This document shows positions 17,251 through 25,411 of a DNA stretch of 64,000 nucleotides, one piece after another (positions within the stretch are counted from its first letter, which is position 1; each line of letters begins with the position of its first letter). The stretch is from positions 124,001 to 188,000 of the forward strand of contig CAVYIF010000019.1 of assembly GCA_963768585.1 (NCBI GenBank), in the 5' to 3' direction. Source of the stretch: CAVUNY01 sp963768585. GTDB taxonomy: Bacteria; Chloroflexota; Anaerolineae; Anaerolineales; Anaerolineaceae. The notes beneath the pieces are model-generated. The model saw nothing but the letters and a program-made list of their open reading frames with translations, did not search any database and was not told where the DNA came from. A program made the position numbers and the translations under genes.

Positions 17251-18189
17251 ATGTTTCCTGCCCTTACTCCGCGCCGGCGGCGCATTTTAGTCTGGATGAT
17301 CCTGGGTGTGCTGGCCCTGGTGTTCCTGGCTGGCGGGTTAAGCACGTTTACCCTCCAACCCGGTAAGGTCTTTCAGCAGCCAACCTACGAAGCGCCAGAG
17401 CAGACGGCGCCAGTCTTGACTGATACGCCTTCAAGCGACACTTTTAACACCCTGCTGCGTGGCATCCTGGCGGTGCTTTTGGTGGTTTTACCGCTTTCGG
17501 TCATTTTGGCGATGTTTTCGAAGGAGGGGCGCAAGCGTTTGCTCACCAACGCCTTGATGATCGTTATGGTGCTGATCGTTCTCAGCCGCGTTCAGGAAGC
17601 CCAGCAGCAGGCCCGGGAAGCATCGCAAGCTGAGGTAGGCATCGGAAACCAGCTGCCGGCAGTGATGGGCGAGCCGCTCCCGCCGCCTCCGCCCCCGCCT
17701 TCAGAGGAATTTGTGCTTGTGGCCAGCCTGGTGATCGTGGTGATCGGGCTGATTTTGGTAGTCTGGTTGGGGCGGCGCTGGCTGTTTCCTCCCCAATCTT
17801 CGGCCCTGATCCAAATTGCCGAAGAGGCCGACCGCGCGCGAGACGAACTGGCTGGTGGCGGCGCGCTGGAAGATGTCGTGATTCGCAGCTATCGCCAGAT
17901 GACTAAAATTGTGGCTGAAGCCCGCGAACTGCGCCGGTCCCCTTCGGCCACACCGCGCGAGTTTGAAGATACCCTGGCCGGGGCTGGCTTGCCTCTGGGA
18001 CCCCTGGACGACCTGACCAAACTTTTTGAGCAGGTACGCTATGGTGGTCTTGTAGCTGGTCCTGCCGAACGCCAGATCGCTATCAACAGCCTGACGGCAA
18101 TTGCGGCGGCCTGCCGCGAAGAGCAGCGCAAAATACCCAATCCGCGTGCGTCTCGGATGGATACAAAACGTGACTCAGGGGCTGTATGA
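17251..18189 (+). CDS. DUF4129 domain membrane protein
   Basis: A 312-residue protein with membrane segments at about residues 12-30, 65-85, 97-112 and 153-173, a proline-rich linker (PLPPPPPPPSEE) and a cytosolic C-terminal domain. VIRSYRQMTKIV, ATPREFEDTLAGAGLPLGPL and LTKLFEQVRYG are the DUF4129 signatures. The family is regularly encoded with MoxR ATPases and DUF58 proteins, as here, and some relatives carry a transglutaminase domain, which is absent in this protein. It overlaps the next gene by four bases. Confidence 0.82.
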   Translation: MFPALTPRRRRILVWMILGVLALVFLAGGLSTFTLQPGKVFQQPTYEAPEQTAPVLTDTPSSDTFNTLLRGILAVLLVVLPLSVILAMFSKEGRKRLLTNALMIVMVLIVLSRVQEAQQQAREASQAEVGIGNQLPAVMGEPLPPPPPPPSEEFVLVASLVIVVIGLILVVWLGRRWLFPPQSSALIQIAEEADRARDELAGGGALEDVVIRSYRQMTKIVAEARELRRSPSATPREFEDTLAGAGLPLGPLDDLTKLFEQVRYGGLVAGPAERQIAINSLTAIAAACREEQRKIPNPRASRMDTKRDSGAV

Positions 18190-18848
18190 TGAAAGCCTAT
18201 TTTACGCGCCGCCGCCTGCTCACGCTGCTGTCTGCCGTGGTGTTAACCGCTATTCTGACGCTGGTTTTGCGCGATTTTGTGCGCGAATATGTCGTTTTGC
18301 CGCTCGTCAATTTAGGATGGATCGCCTGGATTGGGGTGTTGAGTGTTCCCCAGGCAATTTATTGGGGAGCCTTTTTGCTGCTGGCTTTAATTGTCGCCGT
18401 GCGCAGCCTTTCTTCAGGCTCAAACCGCATCAGCGGCCGGTTTGAGCGCTCCGTGCCGCGCTATCGCAGCCCTTCGCGCTACGGCTATTGGCAGACTGGC
18501 CTGAAATCGATCTCTCAAAGCTCGTTTGCTCACGAACGGGTCGAACGCGAGCTGCAAACCCTGGTGCTGCAGATCCTGGCTGAGCAGCGCCGCCTGGCGG
18601 TTGAAGAGATGCGCGAACAGATGTTCCAGGGTACCCTGGATATTTCGGCTGAGGCTCAGGTCATTAAGGATCTGTTTGAACTTACCCCGCATACCTTCTT
18701 ACGTCCCGCGCCGCGCGGTCCGTTGGCCTGGTTAGCGCGGTTGTTTGGCCGTTCTACGCCTCACACCGCCTCCAGCTTGGATATTCCAGGTGTCGTTGCC
18801 TGGTTGGAAGAGCAAACCGGCAGTCCGCCTGATCAAATGGCCGCTTGA
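18186..18848 (+). CDS. Unknown two-helix membrane protein of the MoxR operon
   Basis: A 220-residue protein starting at an ATGATGA overlap with the previous gene. Two membrane segments occupy roughly residues 10-28 and 53-72; the rest is cytosolic, with a helical stretch (ERVERELQTLVLQILAEQRR) that may form a coiled coil. I recognise no named domain. Its fixed place between DUF4129 and MoxR suggests a structural or adaptor part of the same membrane complex. Confidence 0.6.
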   Translation: MMKAYFTRRRLLTLLSAVVLTAILTLVLRDFVREYVVLPLVNLGWIAWIGVLSVPQAIYWGAFLLLALIVAVRSLSSGSNRISGRFERSVPRYRSPSRYGYWQTGLKSISQSSFAHERVERELQTLVLQILAEQRRLAVEEMREQMFQGTLDISAEAQVIKDLFELTPHTFLRPAPRGPLAWLARLFGRSTPHTASSLDIPGVVAWLEEQTGSPPDQMAA

Positions 18849-18971
18849 TCACAAACACCAGCGACGCGCACATCATCTGGAGTGTGTCTTAACGCGCTGT
18901 GTCTTTGCCCGTAGGGTGCACTTCATGCGTATCGTTGTGGCAGATTTTCTTGATCTATTTAGGAGAAACCA

Positions 18972-19940
18972 TTGGAACTCACCATCCCTGAAACCGCCGA
19001 ACTGGCGAAAACCGTCCTCACTGAGGTCGAGAAAACAATTGTGGGCAAACAGCCTGTGCTTGCAAAGGTACTGGCCTCATTTATGGCTGGCGGCCATGTG
19101 CTCATGGAAGATTATCCCGGCCTGGCCAAAACCTTGATCGCCAACAGCTTTGCCGCTGCGTTGGGTCTCGAATTCAAGCGCATCCAGTTTACCCCGGATC
19201 TGCTGCCCGGCGACATCACCGGCAGCTATGTTTATGATCGCGCCCAAAACACCTTTGTGCTGCGCAAGGGGCCGGTCTTTGCCAATATTATTCTGGCGGA
19301 TGAAATCAATCGCGCCTCGCCGCGCACCCAATCCGCTTTGTTGGAGTCCATGCAGGAAGGCCAGGCCACGATTGAAGGCGAAACCTTGCCCTTGCCCCGG
19401 CCTTTCCTGGTCATTGCCACTCAGAACCCGATCGAATATGAAGGCACCTTCCCGCTGCCGGAGGCCCAACTCGACCGCTTTACCATTCGTATGCGGGTGG
19501 GCTACCCCACTCAGCCTGAAGAACAGGAGATTCTGCGCCGGCGCATTGAGCGCCGCCATGATGATTTTGATCTGAACGCGGTTACAAATGCCGAAGGTTT
19601 TCTGGCTATGCAGCGCTCGATTGAGACCGTGCGCATCGACCCTGATCTGCTAAACTATATCGTCAATATTGTGTCTCGCACCCGCACGCACCGCCAGGCC
19701 GCGGTTGGCTCCAGCCCGCGCGGTTCATTGGCCCTGCTCAAACTCGGGCGGGCCTGGGCTGCCATCCAGGGGCGGAGCTTTGTGCTCCCGGATGATATCA
19801 AGCAATTTGCCCAGGCGGCGCTTTCTCACCGCCTGATCTTAGAGCCGGATCTGTGGACCTCACCCCTGGCTTCCGACCGTATTATTGATGATGTTGTCCT
19901 GTCTGTACCGGTGCCGGTGGTGGCCGAGGATGCGAGCTAA
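18972..19940 (+). CDS. MoxR-family AAA+ ATPase
   Basis: A 322-residue AAA+ ATPase; TTG start supported by AGGAG six bases upstream. Walker A-type segment HVLMEDYPGLAKTLIA, Walker B ILADEINRASPRTQSALLES, sensor VIATQNPIEYEGTFPLPEAQ and the C-terminal lid RGSLALLKLGRAWA are all intact. MoxR proteins act as chaperones that assemble or activate complexes, often with von Willebrand or DUF58 partners. The gene overlaps the DUF58 start by 11 bases, strong evidence for coupled expression. Confidence 0.9.
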   Translation: MELTIPETAELAKTVLTEVEKTIVGKQPVLAKVLASFMAGGHVLMEDYPGLAKTLIANSFAAALGLEFKRIQFTPDLLPGDITGSYVYDRAQNTFVLRKGPVFANIILADEINRASPRTQSALLESMQEGQATIEGETLPLPRPFLVIATQNPIEYEGTFPLPEAQLDRFTIRMRVGYPTQPEEQEILRRRIERRHDDFDLNAVTNAEGFLAMQRSIETVRIDPDLLNYIVNIVSRTRTHRQAAVGSSPRGSLALLKLGRAWAAIQGRSFVLPDDIKQFAQAALSHRLILEPDLWTSPLASDRIIDDVVLSVPVPVVAEDAS

Positions 19941-21295
19941 CCGTTACTTTTTGCTGTTCCTCATGTTTGGATTGGTGATTGCCAGCCTGGCGACCCGGCG
20001 TGGTGATATCATTGCCTTGGCTATGCCTTTTCTGGCATACGTGGGACTGGCTTTTGGCTTTGCGCCGCCGGCCGCGTTTCAATCCCAAAAGAATAAAAAT
20101 GTTTTTGAAATGCCTGATGAGACGGACGGTAAAGAGAACCAGGCTGGTGAAGATGGCAGTGAAGAGCCGGGGGAAAAATTGTCCCTTTCGCGCACTTTAT
20201 CGCGCAGCAACGTAAAGCCGGCGCAGCCCATTGAGCAGCCGCTGACATTAAAGAATGAGGGCACTGCGCTGGATGAGGTGCTTTTTTCCGGCGGGCTGCC
20301 GCCAGGGGTTAGCCTGGTGGAAGGTCCTGCCCAGGCGCGCATGCCGTTGGATGCCGGGGAAACTACCGTGATCGCGCAGACCCTGCAGGCGCGGCGCGGG
20401 GAGTACGCGTTTCCCGCCGGCGCAGGTGGTCCTCAACGAAACGTTCGGCCTGTTTTCCGTACAGGCCAATCTTACGGCGGCGGCTCGCCTGTCCGTCGAG
20501 CCTGATGGCGAAGTTTTGCGCCCCTTTATTTTGCGCCCACCGCAAACTCGCGGATTTGCCGGACCAGTTCCGGCTCGCCAGGGTGGGCGCGGCACCGATT
20601 TCTTCGGCGTCCGCGAGTACCAATCCGGTGATTCCCTGCGCCACATCAACTGGAAGGCTTCCAACCGGTCGTTCCGCTCGCTTTATACCAATATTTTTGA
20701 ACAGCAGCGCATTGCTGATGTAGGCATCATTCTCGACGCGCGCGAGCAGGTCGACCTGCACAACCCGGAACTTGGCAGCCTGTTTGAATATTCCGTGCGC
20801 GCCGCTGCGGCCCTGACCGAACCCATCCTGCATGCCGGCAACCGCCTGGGCCTGCTGGTTTACGGGCCGGGAATGGAGAGCGTTTTTCCCGGATATGGCA
20901 AGATCCAACAGCGCCGCATTCTGCGCGCCCTGGCTCGCGCGGGTGCTGGTCACAACTTTGCCCTCGAATCGCTGGCCCATATCCCCACCCGGTTTTTCCC
21001 GGCCGGGTCGCAGATTATTCTGATCAGCCCGCTTTCGCCTGAGGACCCCCCGCTGGTAGCCCATCTGGCGACATTGGGTTATGGCGTGCTGGTCATTTCA
21101 CCCAATCCGCTGGTTTATGAAAATTTGACTCGCAGCGAAGCGCCCCTTCCCGACGACCTGGCCTGGCGGCTGGCTTCCGCCGAGCGCCGCTTCTACTTCC
21201 AGCGCATGCAGCGCGCGGGGGTGCAGGTGGTCGATTGGGACGTGAGCCAGCCGCTGGCGCCCCATCTCCAGATGGCGCTGCGCCGGCGCAGATAA
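19930..21295 (+). CDS. DUF58 protein, interrupted by one frameshift
   Basis: The first frame (19930 to about 20420) gives two membrane segments after MRANRYFLLFLMFG and ends its good part at RRGEYAFPAG. The continuation in another frame begins AQVVLNETFGLFSVQ and runs to 21295, with the DUF58 core RGTDFFGVREYQSGDSLRHI and NWKASNR. DUF58 proteins are membrane-anchored vWA-like partners of MoxR ATPases. One extra or missing base near 20418-20424 (CCGCCGGCG) breaks the frame. Joined length, about 455 residues, is normal. It may be an assembly error rather than a dead gene. Confidence 0.8.
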
Positions 21296-21476
21296 GGTGT
21301 CGGAGGCGGAACAAAATAGAAATGTTGAGCGTCTCATAATTAGATCGCAATAAGGTCTGGTTAGCGGACGCTCCCCGTACTCCCGTCGCCCTAAGCGTGC
21401 CCGGAGGGGCAGGGGAGTGGTTATACCGCAAGGGTATCCTTTAGGATCGCGTAGGATCGAGTGACATGGAGGAAAA

Positions 21477-21572
21477 ATGGACGCGAAAAACACACTCTAT
21501 TTTGGACTGATCGATATTGTTCTGGCGGTGTTGGCCCTGGTCAGTGCGGCGGCCTTGCTGGCATCCCTCTAA
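21477..21572 (+). CDS. 31-residue single-helix membrane peptide
   Basis: GGAGG five bases before ATG opens a frame of 31 residues beginning MDAKNTLYFGLID, and the remainder is almost wholly hydrophobic (VLAVLALVSAAALLASL). The strong ribosome site and the terminator just behind it support real translation. It lies at the end of the MoxR/DUF58 operon, so it may be a small subunit of that complex. Confidence 0.6.
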   Translation: MDAKNTLYFGLIDIVLAVLALVSAAALLASL

Positions 21573-21590
21573 AGCATACAAACTTTTAAA

Positions 21591-21634
21591 ACCACGGTGA
21601 TTGCATTTTCTGGCAATCACCGTGGTTTTTTAAT
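21591..21634. terminator. Strong bidirectional intrinsic terminator
   Basis: A 14-bp perfect stem, ACCACGGTGATTGC with its complement, has an eight-base loop and is followed by a T-run; A residues precede it on the other side. It serves the MoxR operon from the left and mtaB from the right. Confidence 0.85.
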
Positions 21635-21670
21635 TCTCGTAAAGCGCAGAAGCTCTTCTGCCAGATTCTC

Positions 21671-23059
21671 TCAGGCTGGGAGAATCCCATATTCGCTCAA
21701 ATTAACCTTTTCCTGATTCACACGTTGGACCATGCTGGCGATAAATTGATCTTCATCTTCGGGTAGTTCATCGCTCTGGCTCGATAGTTTGTCCAACCAG
21801 CGCAGTTCAACCCGTGAGAGGGGGAAAGCGCCGCCGGCATGGGCCTGGCGCAGGCGGGTCAGCACGCTGAGAGCAGCCCGACGGGTACGCAAGTAGGGGG
21901 TAGGTTCGGCGATAATTTCGCCGGCGATAGCCAGCACTACATCTGGACGCAGTACATAGGCCTGCGGATCATAGGCTGAATCCGATTCGACCCACCAATC
22001 GCGCAGGGTAAGGGCTGAGGCAGTGCCTTTTTGGCTGGCGGTATTCATCAGCCGGGTGGCATATACCAGCTGCTCCAGCGAGACGGTAGGTGCCATCGCC
22101 CCCAGCAGTTTAATGTTTTGGACCGATTCGTTGCTCCACAGATCGGGTACGGCTTTGGCGATGTTGCCGATCGGTGAAAGGTGGGCACAGGCCGCTTCCG
22201 CGCCTTCCAGCGAGATGGGGTAGCCGGTGATCGCCTTGATATAAGGGCCCTCGTAGGCGCAGTCTTTGTTCGGGCCGACCGCCCCTTGCTCAAACGCCAC
22301 CAGGCTGCGGGCCACACTCATCACCCGGATAACTGCCGCCCACACTCTTGGGATAAAGCGCTGCTCGGCCAATACCATGGCCGTATTGCCAAAGCCGCAG
22401 GCCGAATCGCCTGCCGGCACGACGTCGTATTCCTTAGAAATTTTGACGATCTGCTCCCACAAATAAGCCATGTCACGGCTGCCCAGTATTCCTAGCGCAA
22501 AGACTGAAAGCGGCAGGTCGCCGTTGAGGATGGCGTCGTCGTGGACTTCCTTACCGCCCGTTGATTCAATTGAGAACATGTCGGCACCGGCTTGAGCACA
22601 GAGTTCGAAGCTGCGAAACATTTTCTCAACATATTCCCCCTGGCGCATCAGCGGCGGCCGCGAAAACTCTCGAATATCATTGGGCGTGACTCGCAGCGCG
22701 GTCTTAATTCCATGTTTTGCTTGCGTTTCGTCCAGTGTGTCGCGTAAGATTTTGGTGATCTCGGCGCCCCATTCCGGCTCCAGGGTCAAATCAGGCAGCA
22801 GCTCAAATTCCACCACCAGGCCCGGCGCATGCAGTTCGGCGCTCCGCGTACAGGCGCCTGAGATCATCTGGGTGTATTCGCTGCGCACCTGGGACATACT
22901 TTCAGCGTCGATGATCATATTATCAAGGGTGAAATTGAGTTCGGGATACACTACACCGCCGCCAATCACCAGCCCATTTTTGAGTTTAAGGGGGTGAGGG
23001 CAGCGTCCGTATATAAATTGATCCAGATCTGAGATTGCCAGTGACGAAAATGTTTTCAT
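21671..23059 (-). CDS. mtaB: Methanol:corrinoid methyltransferase (MtaB-type)
   Basis: A 462-residue protein matching MtaB along its length. MtaB binds methanol at zinc and moves its methyl group to the cobalt of the corrinoid protein MtaC. GDSACGFGNTAMVLAEQ and GPNKDCAYEGPYIK contain the two cysteines, and MFSIESTGGKEVHD the glutamate, that correspond to the zinc ligands of the archaeal enzyme. KAITGYPISLEGAEAACAH is also typical. No MtaC is next to it. GGAG lies before the ATG, and a consensus promoter with a palindrome controls it. Bacterial MtaB homologues may use other methoxyl compounds or alcohols. Confidence 0.85.
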   Translation of the reverse strand: MKTFSSLAISDLDQFIYGRCPHPLKLKNGLVIGGGVVYPELNFTLDNMIIDAESMSQVRSEYTQMISGACTRSAELHAPGLVVEFELLPDLTLEPEWGAEITKILRDTLDETQAKHGIKTALRVTPNDIREFSRPPLMRQGEYVEKMFRSFELCAQAGADMFSIESTGGKEVHDDAILNGDLPLSVFALGILGSRDMAYLWEQIVKISKEYDVVPAGDSACGFGNTAMVLAEQRFIPRVWAAVIRVMSVARSLVAFEQGAVGPNKDCAYEGPYIKAITGYPISLEGAEAACAHLSPIGNIAKAVPDLWSNESVQNIKLLGAMAPTVSLEQLVYATRLMNTASQKGTASALTLRDWWVESDSAYDPQAYVLRPDVVLAIAGEIIAEPTPYLRTRRAALSVLTRLRQAHAGGAFPLSRVELRWLDKLSSQSDELPEDEDQFIASMVQRVNQEKVNLSEYGILPA

Positions 23060-23090
23060 AGCGGCTCCATAATAGGACTATTTGAATACG

Positions 23091-23119
23091 AGTATACCGA
23101 TTTATGACAACGTTGTCAA
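23091..23119 (-). promoter_or_regulatory. Consensus sigma-70 promoter with LacI-type operator for mtaB
   Basis: On the minus strand TTGACA (23119-23114) and TATACT (23096-23091) are separated by 17 bases, a near-perfect housekeeping promoter. A 14-bp perfect palindrome TGACAACGTTGTCA (23105-23118) with central CG overlaps the -35 box and spacer. That form is typical of LacI/GalR-family operators, so mtaB is probably repressed by such a regulator. Confidence 0.7.
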
Positions 23120-23219
23120 CGTGTAATCACCGGCATCAGGCCTTCTCTCATGTTTTCGGCCCGCTATAAACCTGGCGTATAATTAGCCTATCCAGTTTTT
23201 ATACGTACCGGAGGATTCC

Positions 23220-24290
23220 ATGAAAGCTGCTGTTCTTTATAATGATCGCGAAATCAGGCTGGGCCAGGTGGCCGACCCGCAGGTGGGTCCGGATGATGTC
23301 TTGATCGCACCCAGCTACGCCGGGATTTGCGGGACCGATCTGCATATTTATCGCGGTGAATTCCACAACCGGGTCCAGTACCCGGCTGTGCTCGGCCACG
23401 AGTTTGGCGGGCAAATTTTAGAGGTCGGCCAGAATGTAAAAGGCTTCAAACGCGGCGACCGGGTCACAGTGGATCCGATTATTTCCTGTCACGAATGCCC
23501 GGCCTGCCTGACCGGTCATCCCAATGCCTGCCGCAAGCTGGCGCTCCTGGGGGTGGAATATGACGGCGGCTTTGGCCAGTACGTGGTGGCTCCGGCCAGC
23601 CATGTCTTTGCCTTGCCCGATAACTTTGATATGCAGTATGTATCCATGGTTGAAATGTACGGTCTGGCCTGCCATGTTTTAGGACGCGGCATGGTTCAAC
23701 CGGGCGAGTCGGTGGCTATTTTGGGAGCGGGTAAGCTGGGCCTGGCAGTCATGGATGTGCTTTGCCATACACGAAGTGCACCCTCGGGTGAAGGTGTGGC
23801 CAACCCGGTGATTGCCGTGGATCTGCAGCCCTTCCGGTTGGAAACCGCGCGCAAGCTCGGCGCGCAGGTCGCGATCAATCTTGAAGATGAGGATCCGGTG
23901 GAACGGGTGATGGAGATTACGGGTGGGTTGGGCGTCGACTGCGTGATTGAATGCGTTGGGCATTTCCATGAGGTGCCGGGACGGGAAGCCCCCATCGCCC
24001 AGGCGGTTCAGATGATTCGCTCAGCCGGACGGGTGGTCATCGCCGGTCTGGGGGAGCAGCTTTCGCCGGTCCATTTCAAGACCCTGGTGCTCAAGGAAGC
24101 TCAAATCATTGCTTCCAGGGTCACCCTGGGTGAGTTCCCGCGGGCCATTTCGCTCATGTCGCGCGGGGTGCTCCATCCTGAACTGCTGGTCACCCACCGC
24201 ATGTCCCTGTCGGAAGTGACCGGGGCCTTTGAGCGTGTCGACCAGGATGCGCCCGATACGATAAAAGTAGTGCTGGATATTCAAAACTAG
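23220..24290 (+). CDS. Zinc-dependent alcohol/polyol dehydrogenase
   Basis: A 356-residue medium-chain dehydrogenase. YAGICGTDLHIYRGEF and VLGHEFGGQILEVG hold the catalytic zinc ligands (Cys, His, Glu), CHECPACLTGHPNAC the four structural zinc cysteines, and VAILGAGKLGLAVMDV the NAD(P)-binding glycine motif. It resembles threonine, sorbitol or galactitol dehydrogenases. GGAGG lies eight bases before ATG. It is divergent from mtaB across a 160-base region that includes the operator, so both may respond to the same regulator. A TATAAT box is at 23178-23183. Confidence 0.87.
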   Translation: MKAAVLYNDREIRLGQVADPQVGPDDVLIAPSYAGICGTDLHIYRGEFHNRVQYPAVLGHEFGGQILEVGQNVKGFKRGDRVTVDPIISCHECPACLTGHPNACRKLALLGVEYDGGFGQYVVAPASHVFALPDNFDMQYVSMVEMYGLACHVLGRGMVQPGESVAILGAGKLGLAVMDVLCHTRSAPSGEGVANPVIAVDLQPFRLETARKLGAQVAINLEDEDPVERVMEITGGLGVDCVIECVGHFHEVPGREAPIAQAVQMIRSAGRVVIAGLGEQLSPVHFKTLVLKEAQIIASRVTLGEFPRAISLMSRGVLHPELLVTHRMSLSEVTGAFERVDQDAPDTIKVVLDIQN

Positions 24291-24309
24291 CTTATCAAAA
24301 CTTGCTGTT

Positions 24310-24346
24310 GGGGTTATTTTGAGCCGACCCGGCTCAAAATAACCCC
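24310..24346. terminator. Hairpin between convergent genes
   Basis: A 17-bp perfect stem starting GGGGTTATTTTGAGCCG with a three-base loop lies between the convergent dehydrogenase and aldolase genes. It lacks a long T-run, but placement and stability support a shared terminator. Confidence 0.65.
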
Positions 24347-24361
24347 ATTGCATTTAATACT

Positions 24362-25288
24362 TTAAAGTGCCAGGCGCAGCTCGCCGTGGGCATCAAACCA
24401 GGCCTGTGCCGCAAAATCCATTGCCACCCGCGTTTCAGGGCGCAGTTCGGGATAGGCTCGCCCGCGGCTGGAGACCGGCAGGCCGCGTTTGGCAAGCAGA
24501 TACTTGGATCCTCCGGGGTGCACCGCGCGCTGCGCCAGCTTCATCGCGCACAATTGGGCCTGCAGCCGTTCGGCATCCGCATCGCCGGCCTGAGCCTTAT
24601 CGATCACTGCCGCCACCAGTTCAGGCAGCCAGATGGCCGCGATGGTCATCGAGCCTGGGGCTCCAGCCCGCACCGCATCCAGCATGTACGGCGTGTTGGC
24701 CTGCAGCAAAGCCAGCGGAGTGCCGCGGATTGCTGCCAGGTGGGCGCGGATGATATCGATATCGCAGCTGGTTTCCTTGAAAGCTGTGAAGCGTCCGGTG
24801 CGGGCCAGCCGCCCGGCCAACGCCGGGCTCAGGTGATACCCCCGGTGTGCCCGCGAGGGCGCAGGGTGCGGCAGCGGGCATTCGTACAATCCCAACGGGA
24901 CATCCACCTGCCCGGCGATGGACAGGAAATAATCTTCCAGTTCGCGCTCCTCATTGAGAAATTCAGGCACCACCAGCATGACCACATCCACCCCTTCAGC
25001 GGCCATACGCTGGCACAGGGCGAGATGCTCGGCGGTGTTATTTCCCAGGTTGCCGGTGGCGGCCACTGGCACGCGCCCACCCGCGGCCTGAACGGCTTCG
25101 CGCGCCAGCTGCAGGCGCTCGACATTGCTGAGATGGTGCATTTCGCTGGAGAGGCAGTTGGCATACAGCCCGCCAACCCCGTGAGCCAGGTACCATTGGA
25201 TCATGGCGCGGTACGCGCCGCTGTCGATCTTCAAGTTTTCATCGAAAGGGGTGACCATGGTTGGCCAGGCCCCGTGTAATTGGGTCAT
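24362..25288 (-). CDS. DapA/NanA-family aldolase or dehydratase
   Basis: A 308-residue class I aldolase-superfamily protein; MTQLHG start at 25288 follows GAGGTG by five bases and gives the normal length. GAWPTMVTPFDENLKID is the usual N-terminus, GRFTAFKETSCDID holds the Schiff-base lysine, and LGLYECPLP holds the catalytic tyrosine. The glycine-rich VAATGNLGNNTAEH replaces the phosphate-like GTGS..T turn with some change. Such enzymes include dihydrodipicolinate synthase, sialate lyase and keto-sugar-acid aldolases. The sugar context favours a keto-sugar-acid substrate. Confidence 0.8.
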   Translation of the reverse strand: MTQLHGAWPTMVTPFDENLKIDSGAYRAMIQWYLAHGVGGLYANCLSSEMHHLSNVERLQLAREAVQAAGGRVPVAATGNLGNNTAEHLALCQRMAAEGVDVVMLVVPEFLNEERELEDYFLSIAGQVDVPLGLYECPLPHPAPSRAHRGYHLSPALAGRLARTGRFTAFKETSCDIDIIRAHLAAIRGTPLALLQANTPYMLDAVRAGAPGSMTIAAIWLPELVAAVIDKAQAGDADAERLQAQLCAMKLAQRAVHPGGSKYLLAKRGLPVSSRGRAYPELRPETRVAMDFAAQAWFDAHGELRLAL

Positions 25289-25348
25289 GCTGCACCTCGA
25301 ACCAGAGAAATTGGCCGGAAAAAATATGACCGGCAGGGATTGTATCAC

Positions 25349-25383
25349 GGACCTCGCGCGCGATTCAGCCGCGCGCGAGGTCC
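25349..25383. terminator. Very GC-rich hairpin after the pilin-PA14 gene
   Basis: A 14-bp stem GGACCTCGCGCGCG with a seven-base loop lies between the end of the minus-strand TadE-PA14 gene and the start of the aldolase gene. There is no T-run, so it is a hairpin of probable terminator function only. Confidence 0.5.
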
Positions 25384-25411
25384 GCAGGTAATGCGTGAAA
25401 GCCTCCAGAAT

